Shown here: one piece after another, positions 9,115 through 18,124 of the stretch
Position numbering within the stretch: position 1 is the first letter of the stretch
Layout: each line of letters opens with the position of its first letter
Origin: Flexilinea flocculi
Lineage (GTDB): Bacteria; Chloroflexota; Anaerolineae; Anaerolineales; Anaerolineaceae
NCBI RefSeq assembly: GCF_001192795.1
Contig: NZ_DF968179.1
Location: 62,001 to 126,000 of the forward strand
Direction of reading: 5' to 3'
DNA: 64,000 bases
Program-made: the position numbers and the translations under genes
Notes under the pieces: generated by a model
Database searches by the model: none
What the model was told of the DNA's origin: nothing
Seen by the model: only the letters and a program-made list of their open reading frames with translations

Positions 9115-9154
9115 TGAAAAGCATTTTTTCCTGATCAGGAAAAAATGCTTTTCA
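9115..9154. promoter_or_regulatory. Perfect 40-bp palindrome upstream of the M55 peptidase
   Basis: 9115-9134 is the exact reverse complement of 9135-9154, with no loop, centred on TGATCA. It lies 37 bp before the start codon at 9192 and just downstream of a TATAAT (about 9098). It could be an operator, an attenuating hairpin or a decayed element centre. Confidence 0.6.
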
Positions 9155-9191
9155 GCATATATACAATCAAAGGAAATTTTGGTTTCAGGTT

Positions 9192-10007
9192 ATGAAAATA
9201 CTAATAGCATGTGATATGGAAGGAATTACCGGCGTTACTCGCTGGGAGCATTGTGACAGTACCCATTCTGAATATACACGATTTAGAAAATTGATGACAG
9301 AAGATGTAAACGCAGTGGCCGATGGAGCGTTCAGTGCAGGTGTTGATGAGATTTTTGTTGGTGATGGGCATAATCGGGGCCAAAACCTGTTGATAGAAAA
9401 TCTTGATCATCGTATTGCTTATAATAATGGAACATTTTCTCCCTGGAGCATGATGAATGGTATTGATCAGCAAATCGATGCTGTGATGTTGATCGGATAT
9501 CATGCCAAAGCCGGAACTGGTGATGCGATCCTTGCGCATACCTGGTCTAAAGAAGTACTGGATTTGAAAATCAACGGCAGCTCCATGGGCGAATTCGGAT
9601 TAAATGCAATGATCGCAGGCTATTTTAATATTCCTGTGATTATGGTGAGTGGTGATCAGGCAATTGCAGCGGAAGCAGAAGGGCTGTTACCGGAAATTGA
9701 GACGGCAATTGTAAAACAGGCTTTCGGATATTTTTCCGGTTGTTGCCCTGCTCCAGAGCAAACACAGGCGCTATTAAAACAAAAAGCAAGAAAAGCGGTG
9801 GAAAAATATTTTGCAGGGGAGTCCTCTGCGCCGCTGAAAATCGCAGCACCGATCGATATTGAGGTGGAATTCCATATGCCCCATATGGCTGAAGCTGCAG
9901 CGAGAATGCCAGGTGCTGAACGCAGATCCGGTCGTTCTGTCGGTATGATATGCCGGAATGTTCCCGAAGCATTTGCTGCATTTCGAACGATGTGCAACTT
10001 AATCTAA
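9192..10007 (+). CDS. M55 family D-aminopeptidase (DppA-like)
   Basis: M55 enzymes are zinc peptidases that release D-amino acids such as D-Ala from peptides, probably in peptidoglycan peptide recycling. The 271 residues keep the ligand layout known for Bacillus DppA almost residue for residue: Asp8 and Glu10 in 'DMEGITGV', His60 in 'GDGHN', His104 in 'GYHAKAG' and Glu134 in 'SSMGEFG', with His116 as the probable catalytic base. The length is normal. No dipeptide transporter genes are adjacent, so it appears to be a single-gene unit. A long palindrome lies in its leader and a minimal repeat element sits 8 bp past its stop. Confidence 0.93.
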   Translation: MKILIACDMEGITGVTRWEHCDSTHSEYTRFRKLMTEDVNAVADGAFSAGVDEIFVGDGHNRGQNLLIENLDHRIAYNNGTFSPWSMMNGIDQQIDAVMLIGYHAKAGTGDAILAHTWSKEVLDLKINGSSMGEFGLNAMIAGYFNIPVIMVSGDQAIAAEAEGLLPEIETAIVKQAFGYFSGCCPAPEQTQALLKQKARKAVEKYFAGESSAPLKIAAPIDIEVEFHMPHMAEAAARMPGAERRSGRSVGMICRNVPEAFAAFRTMCNLI

Positions 10008-10015
10008 ACAGAATC

Positions 10016-10049
10016 AGCAATTCGAAATTTGGAAGAATTTCGAATTGCT
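10016..10049. repeat. Minimal form of the dispersed element (ends only)
   Basis: AGCAATTCGAAATT (10016-10029) and AATTTCGAATTGCT (10036-10049) are exact 14-bp inverted copies of the element ends, separated by 6 bp, with no central hairpin. Confidence 0.85.
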
Positions 10050-10272
10050 AAAGCAGAATCGGATTGAGAGAAAAATATTGTATAATCTCTTGTCAAAATC
10101 GAGACAAAAATTCGTTTATACAAGGTGAAGAATTCGTTCTACACGCCATTTTCTGAAAAACGAATCAGTCGCAAAAAGAAAGACAATCTTTGAAAGGGTG
10201 TAGAGGGAGGATTGGGTCCGAACAAAATTTCCGTTTCTTGATGTCTGATATTTGAAAGGATCGGATAATCAA

Positions 10273-11169
10273 ATGAAGTATTACTCAGATCATAAAAGAT
10301 CAAACGAAAATAATCAACAATTGTATCGGGCTTTAATCATCACCCTGTGCGGAAATGTTTTCCTGGCTGTCATTAAATCCTTAGCGGCAAAATATTCGGG
10401 AAGTTCGGCGGTAACTGCCGATGCATACAATTCAATTTCTGATGTTTTGTATTCCGTTATGCTGGTAATCGGACTGTTGATTGCTGTCCGTCCGGCTGAT
10501 ATATCCCACCCTCAAGGACATCGTCGTTTTGAGCCTCTGGTCGGACTGGTTATCAGCATATCCATGGCGTGGGCTGGATATCAAGCTGTAGCGGATTCCA
10601 TCGATAAGATAATTCACGGTACGCGTGCATTCGAGTTTGGCCTCCCGTCCCTGGTCCTTCTTTGTTCGGCGATTATTAAAGCTCTGATGTATTGGCTGAT
10701 CAATCGCATATCCCGCAAAATCAACAGTCCGACTTTAAGTACGGCAGCGATCGATAATTTAATGGATACAATCACTTCGTTTACTGCGATAGTCGGCATT
10801 ATTGCAGCCAGATTTTTTTATCCGCTTGCCGATCCGATTGCCGGTATTTTGGTTTCCATATGGATTTTCCGCGCAGCATTCAAAGCGCTGAAAGAAAATT
10901 TGGATTTTTTGACAGGCGCCGGCGCCAAAGCGGCGGAACGCGAGGATTTTCAAAAAATCATTGCTTCCGTCCCTGGTGTTATCAACGTACACCAAATCTT
11001 TACAGAATACGTCGGAACAAAACTCCTTTTGGATATTCATATCAATGTGGATGGTAAATTGACATTATATGAAGTCCATGCCATCGAATCTGAAATTGAG
11101 TCCCGTCTTACTGAAAATCCGGAAGTTGAACGTGCTTACATTCACATCGAACCGCCGGAATTTGACTAA
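10273..11169 (+). CDS. Cation diffusion facilitator family transporter
   Basis: The protein exports divalent metal ions (Zn, Mn, Fe or Cd) by proton antiport. I choose ATG 10273 (298 residues) rather than the TTG at 10252, because an AAAGGA Shine-Dalgarno lies inside that extension. There are six predicted membrane helices. Helix 2 carries 'ADAYNSISD' and helix 5 'DNLMDTITS', the metal-site pairs, and the loop has 'HPQGHRRFEPL'. A cytoplasmic ferredoxin-like domain with 'VHQIFTEYVG' and 'IHINVDG' ends the protein. The DxxxD-type helix 5 motif suggests manganese or broad specificity rather than strict zinc, but this is not decisive. Confidence 0.92.
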   Translation: MKYYSDHKRSNENNQQLYRALIITLCGNVFLAVIKSLAAKYSGSSAVTADAYNSISDVLYSVMLVIGLLIAVRPADISHPQGHRRFEPLVGLVISISMAWAGYQAVADSIDKIIHGTRAFEFGLPSLVLLCSAIIKALMYWLINRISRKINSPTLSTAAIDNLMDTITSFTAIVGIIAARFFYPLADPIAGILVSIWIFRAAFKALKENLDFLTGAGAKAAEREDFQKIIASVPGVINVHQIFTEYVGTKLLLDIHINVDGKLTLYEVHAIESEIESRLTENPEVERAYIHIEPPEFD

Positions 11170-11240
11170 AAAAATAGACTCTTTCAGGGACAGATTTCAG
11201 TTCCGCTGCCTAATCAGATTGAAAAACGAGGATCTACATC

Positions 11241-11678
11241 ATGCGAGCAGTCATCCAAAGAGTTAAACATGCAAAAGTATCTGTCAATGGGAAAGAAATC
11301 AGCCGAATCAATGGCGGATTGCTTATCCTGCTTGGAATCGGCCCTGATGATCAGGAAGAGAATGCGAGAACGATGACAAAAAAGATCGCAGCGCTGCGAA
11401 TATTTCAGGATGATCAGGACAAAATGAATCTTTCGGTTCTTGATTGCGGCGGAGAAGCGCTGGTTGTTTCTCAATTCACGCTTTATGCGGATACGCGTAA
11501 AGGGAACCGTCCTTCTTTTACTGGGGCAGCTTTGCCGAATCTGGCTGAACCGTTGGTAGATCGGTTTGCAGCGTTGTTAAATGAGCAAGGTGTTCCGACA
11601 CAAAAAGGTGAATTTGGCGCATACATGCAGGTTGAACTCGAAAATGATGGCCCGGTAACGATCATTCTTGAGAGCTAA
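11241..11678 (+). CDS. dtd: D-aminoacyl-tRNA deacylase
   Basis: Dtd hydrolyses D-amino acids wrongly attached to tRNA. At 145 residues it has normal length and both active-site signatures: 'SQFTLYAD' (residues 77-84) and the Gly-cis-Pro region 'NDGPVTIIL' near the C-terminus. The N-terminus '[15 protein letters not shown]' is typical. It ends 4 bp before the uvrC start, so the two are co-transcribed. Confidence 0.97.
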   Translation: MRAVIQRVKHAKVSVNGKEISRINGGLLILLGIGPDDQEENARTMTKKIAALRIFQDDQDKMNLSVLDCGGEALVVSQFTLYADTRKGNRPSFTGAALPNLAEPLVDRFAALLNEQGVPTQKGEFGAYMQVELENDGPVTIILES

Positions 11679-11682
11679 GAAT

Positions 11683-13545
11683 ATGGCAGTCAACGAAAAA
11701 ATTCAAGGAATTCTTGACACACTCCCGAAAAAACCGGGTTGTTATCTGATGAAAGATAAAGATGGCACGATTATCTATATCGGGAAAGCCATTAATCTCT
11801 GGAATCGGGTTCACTCTTATTTTCAAGAAAGAGGCGACCATGTTCCACGCATTCGCCAGATGATTGCCCGAATCGACTTTATCGACTGGATAGTTGTGGA
11901 ATCAGAGTTGGAAGCCCTGATTCTGGAAATGAATCTGATCAAAAAGCATCGGCCGCAGTACAATGTCCAATTGAAGGATGACAAAAATTATCCTTATATA
12001 AAAATTGAATTTCAAAAACCGTTTCCTAAAATTTACATTACCCGTCAGATGCATCGCGATGGATCACGATATTTTGGACCCTATACCAGCGTATGGGCGG
12101 TTCACCAGACATTGGATCTGTTGAGAAAAATCTTTCCCTATATTTCTTGCGACCGGGATATTACCGGACACGATTTGCGAGCCTGTTTATATTACGATAT
12201 CAAATTATGTTCCGGCCCCTGCATTGGCGCTATCTCGCAAAAAGAGTACTATGCGATGATAGAAGATATGGGGAATTTTCTCGAAGGTAAAACAGCGAAA
12301 ATCGTTGATCGGTTGCAGAAAGAGATGGAAGAAGCCTCGGATCAGCTGCGATTCGAGAAGGCGGCGATGATCCGTGACCAGATTCAGGCAATCAGTCGAG
12401 TTGTAGAAAAGCAAAAAATTGTCAGCAGTGAACAGATGGACTCGGATGTTATATCCCTGGCTCGCGCTGAAAATGAAGCATGTATTCAGATGTTTTTCAT
12501 CCGCGGCGGAAAATTGATCGGGCAGGAATACTTCATTATGAAAGGGACTGAAGACGCAAAGGATGCAGAGGTTCTTACTGAATTCATCAAACAATATTAC
12601 AACGAGGCGACCAGCGTACCGGATCAAATGCTCCTTCCGCAGGAATTAGATGAAACCCGGATCATTCGTCAATGGCTGAAACAAAAACAGGGACGAGGTT
12701 GTGTCGAAATCAAGGTACCCAAAAGCGGCGATGGGAAAGACTTGGTGAATATGGCGACAGAAAACGCAATCGAGACATTGCGTGCGCTCAAGACACAGTG
12801 GGAAAATGATACAAACAAGCAAAGCGAAACCCTCGCTGAACTTCAGGAAGCGCTTTCCATGGATGTGCCGCCAAATCGTATCGAATGTTATGATATTTCA
12901 AATACACAGGGATCCTTATCAGTAGGATCGATGGTGGTTTTCGAACAGGGAACCCCAAGTAAACAAATGTATCGCAGGTTTAATATCAAAACGGTTGAAG
13001 GTCCGAATGATTTTGACAGTATGACAGAAGTCTTGACGCGCAGACTGAAACGATGGCAGGCTGCCCAGGAAAAAAATCAGGAAGCAGGTGGAAAACCGGA
13101 TGTTTCTTTTGCTTTGCTTCCGGATTTAATCATCATGGATGGCGGTAAAGGTCAGCTTGGCCGTGCTGTTGAAGTGCTGACCGAATTTGGATTGCGGGAT
13201 CGAATCGCTGTTGTCGGTTTGGCAAAACGGGAAGAAGAGATATTTGTGCCGGGGAAAGCAGATCCCGTTGTTTTACCGAGACATTCACAAGCACTCTATC
13301 TGGTTCAGCGAATTCGTGATGAAGCACATCGTTTTGCGATAACTGCCCATCGAAATCGCAGAACGAAGGAAGGATTAGCCTCACAACTCGAGAAGATTCC
13401 TGGAATCGGACCGGTGAAACGAAAAGCATTATTAAAAAAGTTTGGCACGATTGAAAACATTGTAAAAGCAGAAAAAGCGGAACTTATGCTGGTAAATGGA
13501 ATTTCTGAAATCAATGCGGAGGCGATTCGGGATTATTTTGGCTAA
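11683..13545 (+). CDS. uvrC: Excinuclease ABC subunit C
   Basis: UvrC makes both incisions around DNA lesions in nucleotide excision repair. From ATG 11683 it is 620 residues, the usual length. Domains in order are a GIY-YIG nuclease ('GCYLMKDKDGTIIYIGKA', about 18-36), a UVR motif that binds UvrB (about 200-235), the RNase H-like C-terminal nuclease ('ECYDISNTQGS' and 'LIIMDGGKGQL') and helix-hairpin-helix motifs ('IPGIGPVKRKALLKKFG') at the end. A TTG at 11668 inside dtd would be a less likely start. No uvrA or uvrB is in the window. Confidence 0.97.
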   Translation: MAVNEKIQGILDTLPKKPGCYLMKDKDGTIIYIGKAINLWNRVHSYFQERGDHVPRIRQMIARIDFIDWIVVESELEALILEMNLIKKHRPQYNVQLKDDKNYPYIKIEFQKPFPKIYITRQMHRDGSRYFGPYTSVWAVHQTLDLLRKIFPYISCDRDITGHDLRACLYYDIKLCSGPCIGAISQKEYYAMIEDMGNFLEGKTAKIVDRLQKEMEEASDQLRFEKAAMIRDQIQAISRVVEKQKIVSSEQMDSDVISLARAENEACIQMFFIRGGKLIGQEYFIMKGTEDAKDAEVLTEFIKQYYNEATSVPDQMLLPQELDETRIIRQWLKQKQGRGCVEIKVPKSGDGKDLVNMATENAIETLRALKTQWENDTNKQSETLAELQEALSMDVPPNRIECYDISNTQGSLSVGSMVVFEQGTPSKQMYRRFNIKTVEGPNDFDSMTEVLTRRLKRWQAAQEKNQEAGGKPDVSFALLPDLIIMDGGKGQLGRAVEVLTEFGLRDRIAVVGLAKREEEIFVPGKADPVVLPRHSQALYLVQRIRDEAHRFAITAHRNRRTKEGLASQLEKIPGIGPVKRKALLKKFGTIENIVKAEKAELMLVNGISEINAEAIRDYFG

Positions 13546-13636
13546 TGTCAGCCTAAATAAAATGACTTTGCCAAATTTTTTCATGCTGTTCAAGTTGCAG
13601 TCTGCTTTGATGAAAATCCAATAGTTTCCGGTTCAT

Positions 13637-13708
13637 TAATTCAAAATATCAACTTGTGATCCGAATCAATTACGACAACAAAAAATCCTCCCCAAATTTT
13701 TCAGTTTT
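13637..13708. repeat. Degenerate copy of the dispersed element
   Basis: The stretch keeps an ATTAATTCAAAATAT-like left end, the internal TGATCCGAATCAAT motif seen in other copies, and a CCAAATTTTTCAG-like right end. The central hairpin is lost. Confidence 0.4.
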
Positions 13709-13784
13709 CCTAATTCTGTCAATTTTATTAAAACAATATACAATAGAATCAATCTATCAGAAGAAACCATAAAGGAAAAAAATC

Positions 13785-14426
13785 ATGGCACAAACACCTG
13801 TTCAAATTCGTAATGACAAACTTGCTGAAAAAGTTGTGAAGGCATTGAATTCAAGACATTTTGAAGCATATTATTGTCCAACCAAAGAAGCTGCGCTTGA
13901 AAAAGCATTGAGTTTGATTCCCAAAACGGATGTTGTTGCATGGGGCGGATCCGAAACGATTAAACAAATCGGACTGTGGCAATATGTGATCGACAATGGT
14001 TATACAGTGATCAATCGTGATCTTGGTAAATCTCCGGAAGAGCGTACCGAATTAATGCGCAAGGCATTAACCTGTGACACATTCCTGATGAGTTCCAATG
14101 CTATCAGTGAGGATGGACAACTGGTCAATGTAGATGGAAACGGCAACCGTGTTGCCGCATTGATTTTTGGCCCGAAACAAGTCATTGTTATCGCCGGAAT
14201 TAATAAAGTTGTCAAATCCGTTGAGGACGCCGTTGTCCGTGCGAGAACAATTGCCGCGCCAATCAATGTGCAGCGCTATGAAACGAAAACACCCTGCAAT
14301 GTCACGGGAACTTGTGAAGATTGCATTTCCCCGGACTGTATTTGTGCGAATGTTGTGACAACTCGGATCAGCCGTCCGGCAAAGAAAGTCAAAGTGATCC
14401 TGGTCGGTGAATCACTGGGTTTTTAG
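13785..14426 (+). CDS. LUD domain protein (LutC-like, DUF162)
   Basis: The 213-residue protein belongs to the LUD family, named for lactate utilisation subunits LutB/LutC. The family core is visible as 'VVAWGGSETIKQIGLW' near residue 45 and 'AALIFGPKQVIVIAGINKVV' near 125. A cysteine cluster ('CNVTGTCEDCISPDCIC', about 175-191) near the C-terminus could bind a metal or Fe-S centre. No lutA or lutB partner is next to it, so a stand-alone role in lactate oxidation is doubtful. It is preceded by a possible weak -10 (TACAAT near 13738) and stands alone between divergent and convergent neighbours. Confidence 0.85.
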   Translation: MAQTPVQIRNDKLAEKVVKALNSRHFEAYYCPTKEAALEKALSLIPKTDVVAWGGSETIKQIGLWQYVIDNGYTVINRDLGKSPEERTELMRKALTCDTFLMSSNAISEDGQLVNVDGNGNRVAALIFGPKQVIVIAGINKVVKSVEDAVVRARTIAAPINVQRYETKTPCNVTGTCEDCISPDCICANVVTTRISRPAKKVKVILVGESLGF

Positions 14427-14450
14427 CAGCGATTGAAAGCAGCATAATCA

Positions 14451-14570
14451 ACAGATTTAAAATCGAGACCTGTCTATTGAATGAATCAAAAAACAGGTTG
14501 TTCTCATGGTTTTGCGCAACGTGCAAAACCATGAGAACATTAAGAATTCTTTTTATATTTCGAATTACTG
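14451..14570. repeat. Dispersed palindromic element overlapping the glmU stop
   Basis: The central stem is 14499-14517 pairing with 14521-14539 (19 bp, one wobble). The right end, ATATTTCGAATTACTG, runs into the glmU reading frame and supplies its stop codon at 14565-14567. The left end is degenerate. Confidence 0.8.
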
Positions 14571-15563
14571 TCCCAATACTTGAAAAGGCCCGATCACCGA
14601 TTTTTCAGGGAGTGAATAATTCTTTACTGAGGACTGGCGGATGACACAGCCTTTGCCGATCTCGCTGTCAGCTATAAAAGTGCCGGGTCCGATCAGGCAA
14701 TTGTCCCCAATGATTGTTTTCCCTTCAATCCAGGTGTCGGGATACAAAATGACGTCACGACTGATGGTGACATCTGCTGCAATGTATGTCGATGACGGAT
14801 CGATCATCGTTACACCTTCCATCATCCATTTTTGGTTGATTCGTTTCCGGAGAATTCCCTCTGCTTCGGATAAATGGACTCGGTTGTTGACTCCCAGCGC
14901 CTCTTCCTGATCTTCTAAGACGACCGCCTGGACGGGCAAGTGATCCTCATTCGCCAATTCCACCAAATCGGTCAGATAGTATTCTCCTTTTGGAGAAATC
15001 TTGACACGTTTTAGAGCTTGCCACAACCACGAGGAACGAAAACAATACACGCCGACGTTACATTCTTTAATATTCAGGATTTCTGGTGTTGCCTGTGCTT
15101 CTTCAACGATGGCTGCGACGGAGCCATCCATCTGACGGACGATCCGGCCAAAACCGTGTGAATCCTCCTGAATGATGGTTAACATTGAAAAAGCCCCAGA
15201 ATTCTCTTTCTGAGTGTCACAAATTCTCTGAATTGTTTGTGCGCGAAGACAGGGCATGTCTGAATATGCGACAATAACATATTCGGTTTTATCGGCAGCT
15301 TGTGCTTCCGCTGCCAGTACGGCGTCGGCTGTCCCAAGCTGTTGTTTTTGAATTGCGATATGAGCTCGTTCCTGAATTACTGCTTTTACTTGATCCGCTC
15401 CATGTCCGAGAACAACCACCGGTTTTTCAGGTGTTACTTTCGCAATTTCATCCAGAATGTATGAAATCATCGGTTTGCCGAGGACTGCATGAAGGACCTT
15501 GGGAAGTGCAGATTTCATTCGGGTTCCCTGACCTGCAGCTAAGATGACTGGAATAATGGACAT
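14565..15563 (-). CDS. Short GlmU-type UDP-GlcNAc pyrophosphorylase
   Basis: The N-terminal nucleotidyltransferase domain should make UDP-GlcNAc from GlcNAc-1-phosphate and UTP. Signature 'LAAGQGTRMKSALPKVLH' (8-25) binds the nucleotide, and 'QQLGTADAVLAA', 'YSDMPCL' and 'GEYYLTDLVELA' follow as in GlmU. After residue 240 only a few left-handed beta-helix hexapeptide turns remain ('TISRDVILYPDTWIEGKTIIG'). At 332 residues it lacks the ~125 C-terminal residues that carry the glucosamine-1-phosphate acetyltransferase site of the 456-residue E. coli enzyme. The last Gln codon and stop (CAG TAA) coincide with a repeat element end. It may be a natural short form or a truncated bifunctional enzyme. 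Confidence 0.85.
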   Translation of the reverse strand: MSIIPVILAAGQGTRMKSALPKVLHAVLGKPMISYILDEIAKVTPEKPVVVLGHGADQVKAVIQERAHIAIQKQQLGTADAVLAAEAQAADKTEYVIVAYSDMPCLRAQTIQRICDTQKENSGAFSMLTIIQEDSHGFGRIVRQMDGSVAAIVEEAQATPEILNIKECNVGVYCFRSSWLWQALKRVKISPKGEYYLTDLVELANEDHLPVQAVVLEDQEEALGVNNRVHLSEAEGILRKRINQKWMMEGVTMIDPSSTYIAADVTISRDVILYPDTWIEGKTIIGDNCLIGPGTFIADSEIGKGCVIRQSSVKNYSLPEKSVIGPFQVLGQ

Positions 15564-15697
15564 TAAATTTATCCTCTGTTTTCATCAATTTTTAAATTTT
15601 TTCCGGTCAAAAAAATTTCTGCTTTTTTTTTAATCCGGTCTTTTTCAGTTCGAATCATTGTTGAAAATAAAAATCAATCAAGAATTTTTATGAATAG

Positions 15698-15821
15698 CCA
15701 GCACTTCGAAATCGAGACTAACTTCTAAAATTGAAAAAAGAAATGTGGTATTGTGGTGTTTTTGTAATTCGCACAAAAACGCCACACCAACAATATATTT
15801 TTCCGAATTTTGAATCGCTGG
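15698..15821. repeat. Dispersed palindromic element upstream of glmU and downstream of folKP
   Basis: Ends CCAGCACTTCG and TGAATCGCTGG bound a 124-bp element with an imperfect central stem (ATTGTGGTGTTTTTGT region against ACAAAAACGCCACACC). It occupies most of the 364-bp spacer 15564-15927; nothing else is seen there. Confidence 0.85.
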
Positions 15822-15927
15822 CGAACAGCAGTTCATAAGATTTAATGATGTTTTAATTATAGAGCAGCTATTCTAAAAAAGGAAAAGATTTAGTTTCTCA
15901 TGTGCATTGCGATTCATCGAAGCGAAA

Positions 15928-17232
15928 TTATCGAATAATTGAATCAACCATTTTTGCCACATCGTACAGCGCGGCCGCATCATGGATTCGAATAATATCT
16001 GCACCATTCATGATTCCTGCGGCGATTGCTGCCGCAGTACCTTCGAGACGTGCTTCGATCTCTTTTTGGAGATAATGACCGATAAAGGATTTACGGCTGG
16101 GACCGATGAGAACAGGAAATCCCATTTCTCTGATTCGTTGTAAATTGTTGATGATTTCCAGATTTTGTTCCGGCGTTGTCCCAAAACCAATCCCCGTATC
16201 GATGATGATTTGTTCATCACGAATACCTGCCTTGCGAGCGTTATCAACCAGGGACAACAATTCAGACCGTACAGAATTGATCGTATCTCCGGTGGGTTGC
16301 AACGGTTTGTTCCGCATGAGAACGATCGGACAATGACTGGAGGCACATACGGGAGACATTTTATCGTCATAAGCAGCTCCTCCGATATCATTGATCCAGT
16401 CAGCGCCGATTTGGATGGCTGCTTCTGCTGTCGATGCATTTCTTGTATCAACGGACAGGACGAGCGAGGGAAAATGAGTCCTGATTGCTTTTAGAACCGG
16501 CAAGAGCCGCTCCTGTTCCATTTGAACGGTTATTGTGGTAAATCCGGGACGGGAGCTTTCAGCACCGATATCGATGATATCCATTCCTGCTGCAATTAAT
16601 GCTTCCGATTTCTGCAGCGCTTTTCGGATCATTTCATCCGATGTTCCGTAAATCCCGTCTTTTGAAAAACTGTCCGGAGTCAGGTTTAATATTCCCATTA
16701 AGTAGGTTCGAATACCCCAACGAAATACGATTCTCGAAAAATCGATCTTTTCTGTGACAGCCGTTATCTCCGCTGATGGTAATTCCGATAACAATTGATG
16801 CCACGTTTTTCCGAATTCGGGATGTAATTTTTCTGGAATCAAGTCGCATAACGGAACCAGGACAAATTGCCGGTTTGGGATTTGCGGATGTGGGATGATG
16901 AGTTCATCTGTTTGAATGCTTTCGTCATCATAAAGGAGGATATCCAGATCAATTACGCGGGGCCCATATCGGAAATTGGGCATTCGGCCAATCCGTTTTT
17001 CAATTTTTTTAAGATAAGATAACAAACTCGCCGGTGGAAGTGTTGTTTCTGCTTCCCAGACCAGGTTATAAAAAGAGTTCTGATCTTTAAATCCCCATGG
17101 TTCGGTTTCATATACCGATGATGTCCTGAGAATTTTTACTGCCGGCGGAAGAAGCTGGGCAGCCAGTCTGAGGTTTTCTGCCCGATTTCCGAGATTTGTT
17201 CCCGCTCCGATATAAATCAATGCTTTTTTCAT
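15928..17232 (-). CDS. Bifunctional HPPK / dihydropteroate synthase (FolK-FolP fusion)
   Basis: The protein catalyses two successive folate steps: pyrophosphorylation of 6-hydroxymethyl-dihydropterin, then condensation with p-aminobenzoate. Residues 1-160 are FolK, with 'YIGAGTNLGNRAENL' and 'RYGPRVIDLDILLYD'. Residues ~175-434 are FolP, with 'MGILNLTPDSFSKDG', 'GAESSRPG', 'DIGIGFG'-type loop 'IDTGIGFGTTPEQN' and 'GPSRKSF'. Both active sites look intact. The order FolK-FolP in one chain is known in some eukaryotes and scattered bacteria. The start is 4 bp from the preceding gene's stop, so they share an operon. Confidence 0.93.
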   Translation of the reverse strand: MKKALIYIGAGTNLGNRAENLRLAAQLLPPAVKILRTSSVYETEPWGFKDQNSFYNLVWEAETTLPPASLLSYLKKIEKRIGRMPNFRYGPRVIDLDILLYDDESIQTDELIIPHPQIPNRQFVLVPLCDLIPEKLHPEFGKTWHQLLSELPSAEITAVTEKIDFSRIVFRWGIRTYLMGILNLTPDSFSKDGIYGTSDEMIRKALQKSEALIAAGMDIIDIGAESSRPGFTTITVQMEQERLLPVLKAIRTHFPSLVLSVDTRNASTAEAAIQIGADWINDIGGAAYDDKMSPVCASSHCPIVLMRNKPLQPTGDTINSVRSELLSLVDNARKAGIRDEQIIIDTGIGFGTTPEQNLEIINNLQRIREMGFPVLIGPSRKSFIGHYLQKEIEARLEGTAAAIAAGIMNGADIIRIHDAAALYDVAKMVDSIIR

Positions 17233-17236
17233 AGGA

Positions 17237-17971
17237 TCACGACGTATGACATGCGTTTATAAAAGCGGTAAATAATTTGATCTGGTCCGGATCATCCTGC
17301 ATGCATTCCGGATGCCATTGTACGCCAATGGCAAAAGGATGATCGGGTATTTCCACTGCTTCGATCAGTCCGTCCGGTGTCATTCCAACCGGTGAAAATG
17401 CTGATGCGATTTTACTGATTGCCTGGTGATGAAAAGAATTAACGTTGAGAGACGATTTCCCATAAATTTTTTCAAGACGAGACTGTGGATCGAATTGTAC
17501 CGAATGAATAGCCTGATTGCGTGGTGTTCCCTTGGGGCTGCTATGATGAATTGTTCCCGGAACTTGATCCGCAATATCGGTATACAGCGATCCGCCCAAA
17601 GCGACATTCATGGTTTGAATGCCGCGGCAGATGCCCAGAATTGGCCAACTGGTTTCAACAGCATGTTTTGTTATTTCAATTTCGAGTATGTCCCGTGGGT
17701 GATTTGGCGCTGAAATGGAAGGGTGGACTTTTCCAAAAAATCGTTCCACTGCAACATCACCCCCGCCAATCAAGAAGACTCCGGAATATGTATCTCTCAA
17801 ATATTGAATCTCTGATGGTGGAAATTCATCGGGAATCAACACAGGAAGTCCGCCGGCATTCAGAATTGCTGTAGTGTACCGTTGGCTTACGTCGTTATAA
17901 ATCGCTTCATCCGGATTGTCCGGAATATCCTGATTGCATATGATTGCGATGACTGGTCTTTTTTGATTCAT
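17237..17971 (-). CDS. Peptidase C26 / gamma-glutamyl hydrolase-like protein (PuuD type)
   Basis: This is a stand-alone class I glutamine amidotransferase fold of 244 residues that probably hydrolyses a gamma-glutamyl amide bond. The nucleophile is Cys115 in 'ILGICRGIQTMN', and the His-Glu pair is in 'GVQWHPECM' near residue 220. 'FLIGGGDVAVERFFG' forms the oxyanion loop. Its partnership with folKP hints at folyl-polyglutamate or gamma-Glu metabolite hydrolysis, but PuuD-like gamma-glutamyl-GABA hydrolase is the usual label. The exact substrate is not decidable from sequence. Confidence 0.88.
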   Translation of the reverse strand: MNQKRPVIAIICNQDIPDNPDEAIYNDVSQRYTTAILNAGGLPVLIPDEFPPSEIQYLRDTYSGVFLIGGGDVAVERFFGKVHPSISAPNHPRDILEIEITKHAVETSWPILGICRGIQTMNVALGGSLYTDIADQVPGTIHHSSPKGTPRNQAIHSVQFDPQSRLEKIYGKSSLNVNSFHHQAISKIASAFSPVGMTPDGLIEAVEIPDHPFAIGVQWHPECMQDDPDQIKLFTAFINACHTS

Positions 17972-18040
17972 TTGCTGATCTCATTTTAAATAAGGAGGTG
18001 TTATGTTGAAAATGATTGTACCAAACTGCCTTGGCGAACA

Positions 18041-18075
18041 ATAAAAAAACAGGAGTGATAAATACACTCCTGTTT
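18041..18075 (-). terminator. Rho-independent terminator of rplS
   Basis: AAACAGGAGTG (18047-18057) pairs with CACTCCTGTTT (18065-18075) around a 7-nt loop. On the minus strand it is followed by a run of seven U residues, 50 bp beyond the rplS stop. Confidence 0.93.
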
Positions 18076-18124
18076 ATTCTGTTTCAATAAGACTTTAAAA
18101 GTCGCGCAACCCGCACAAATTGGA

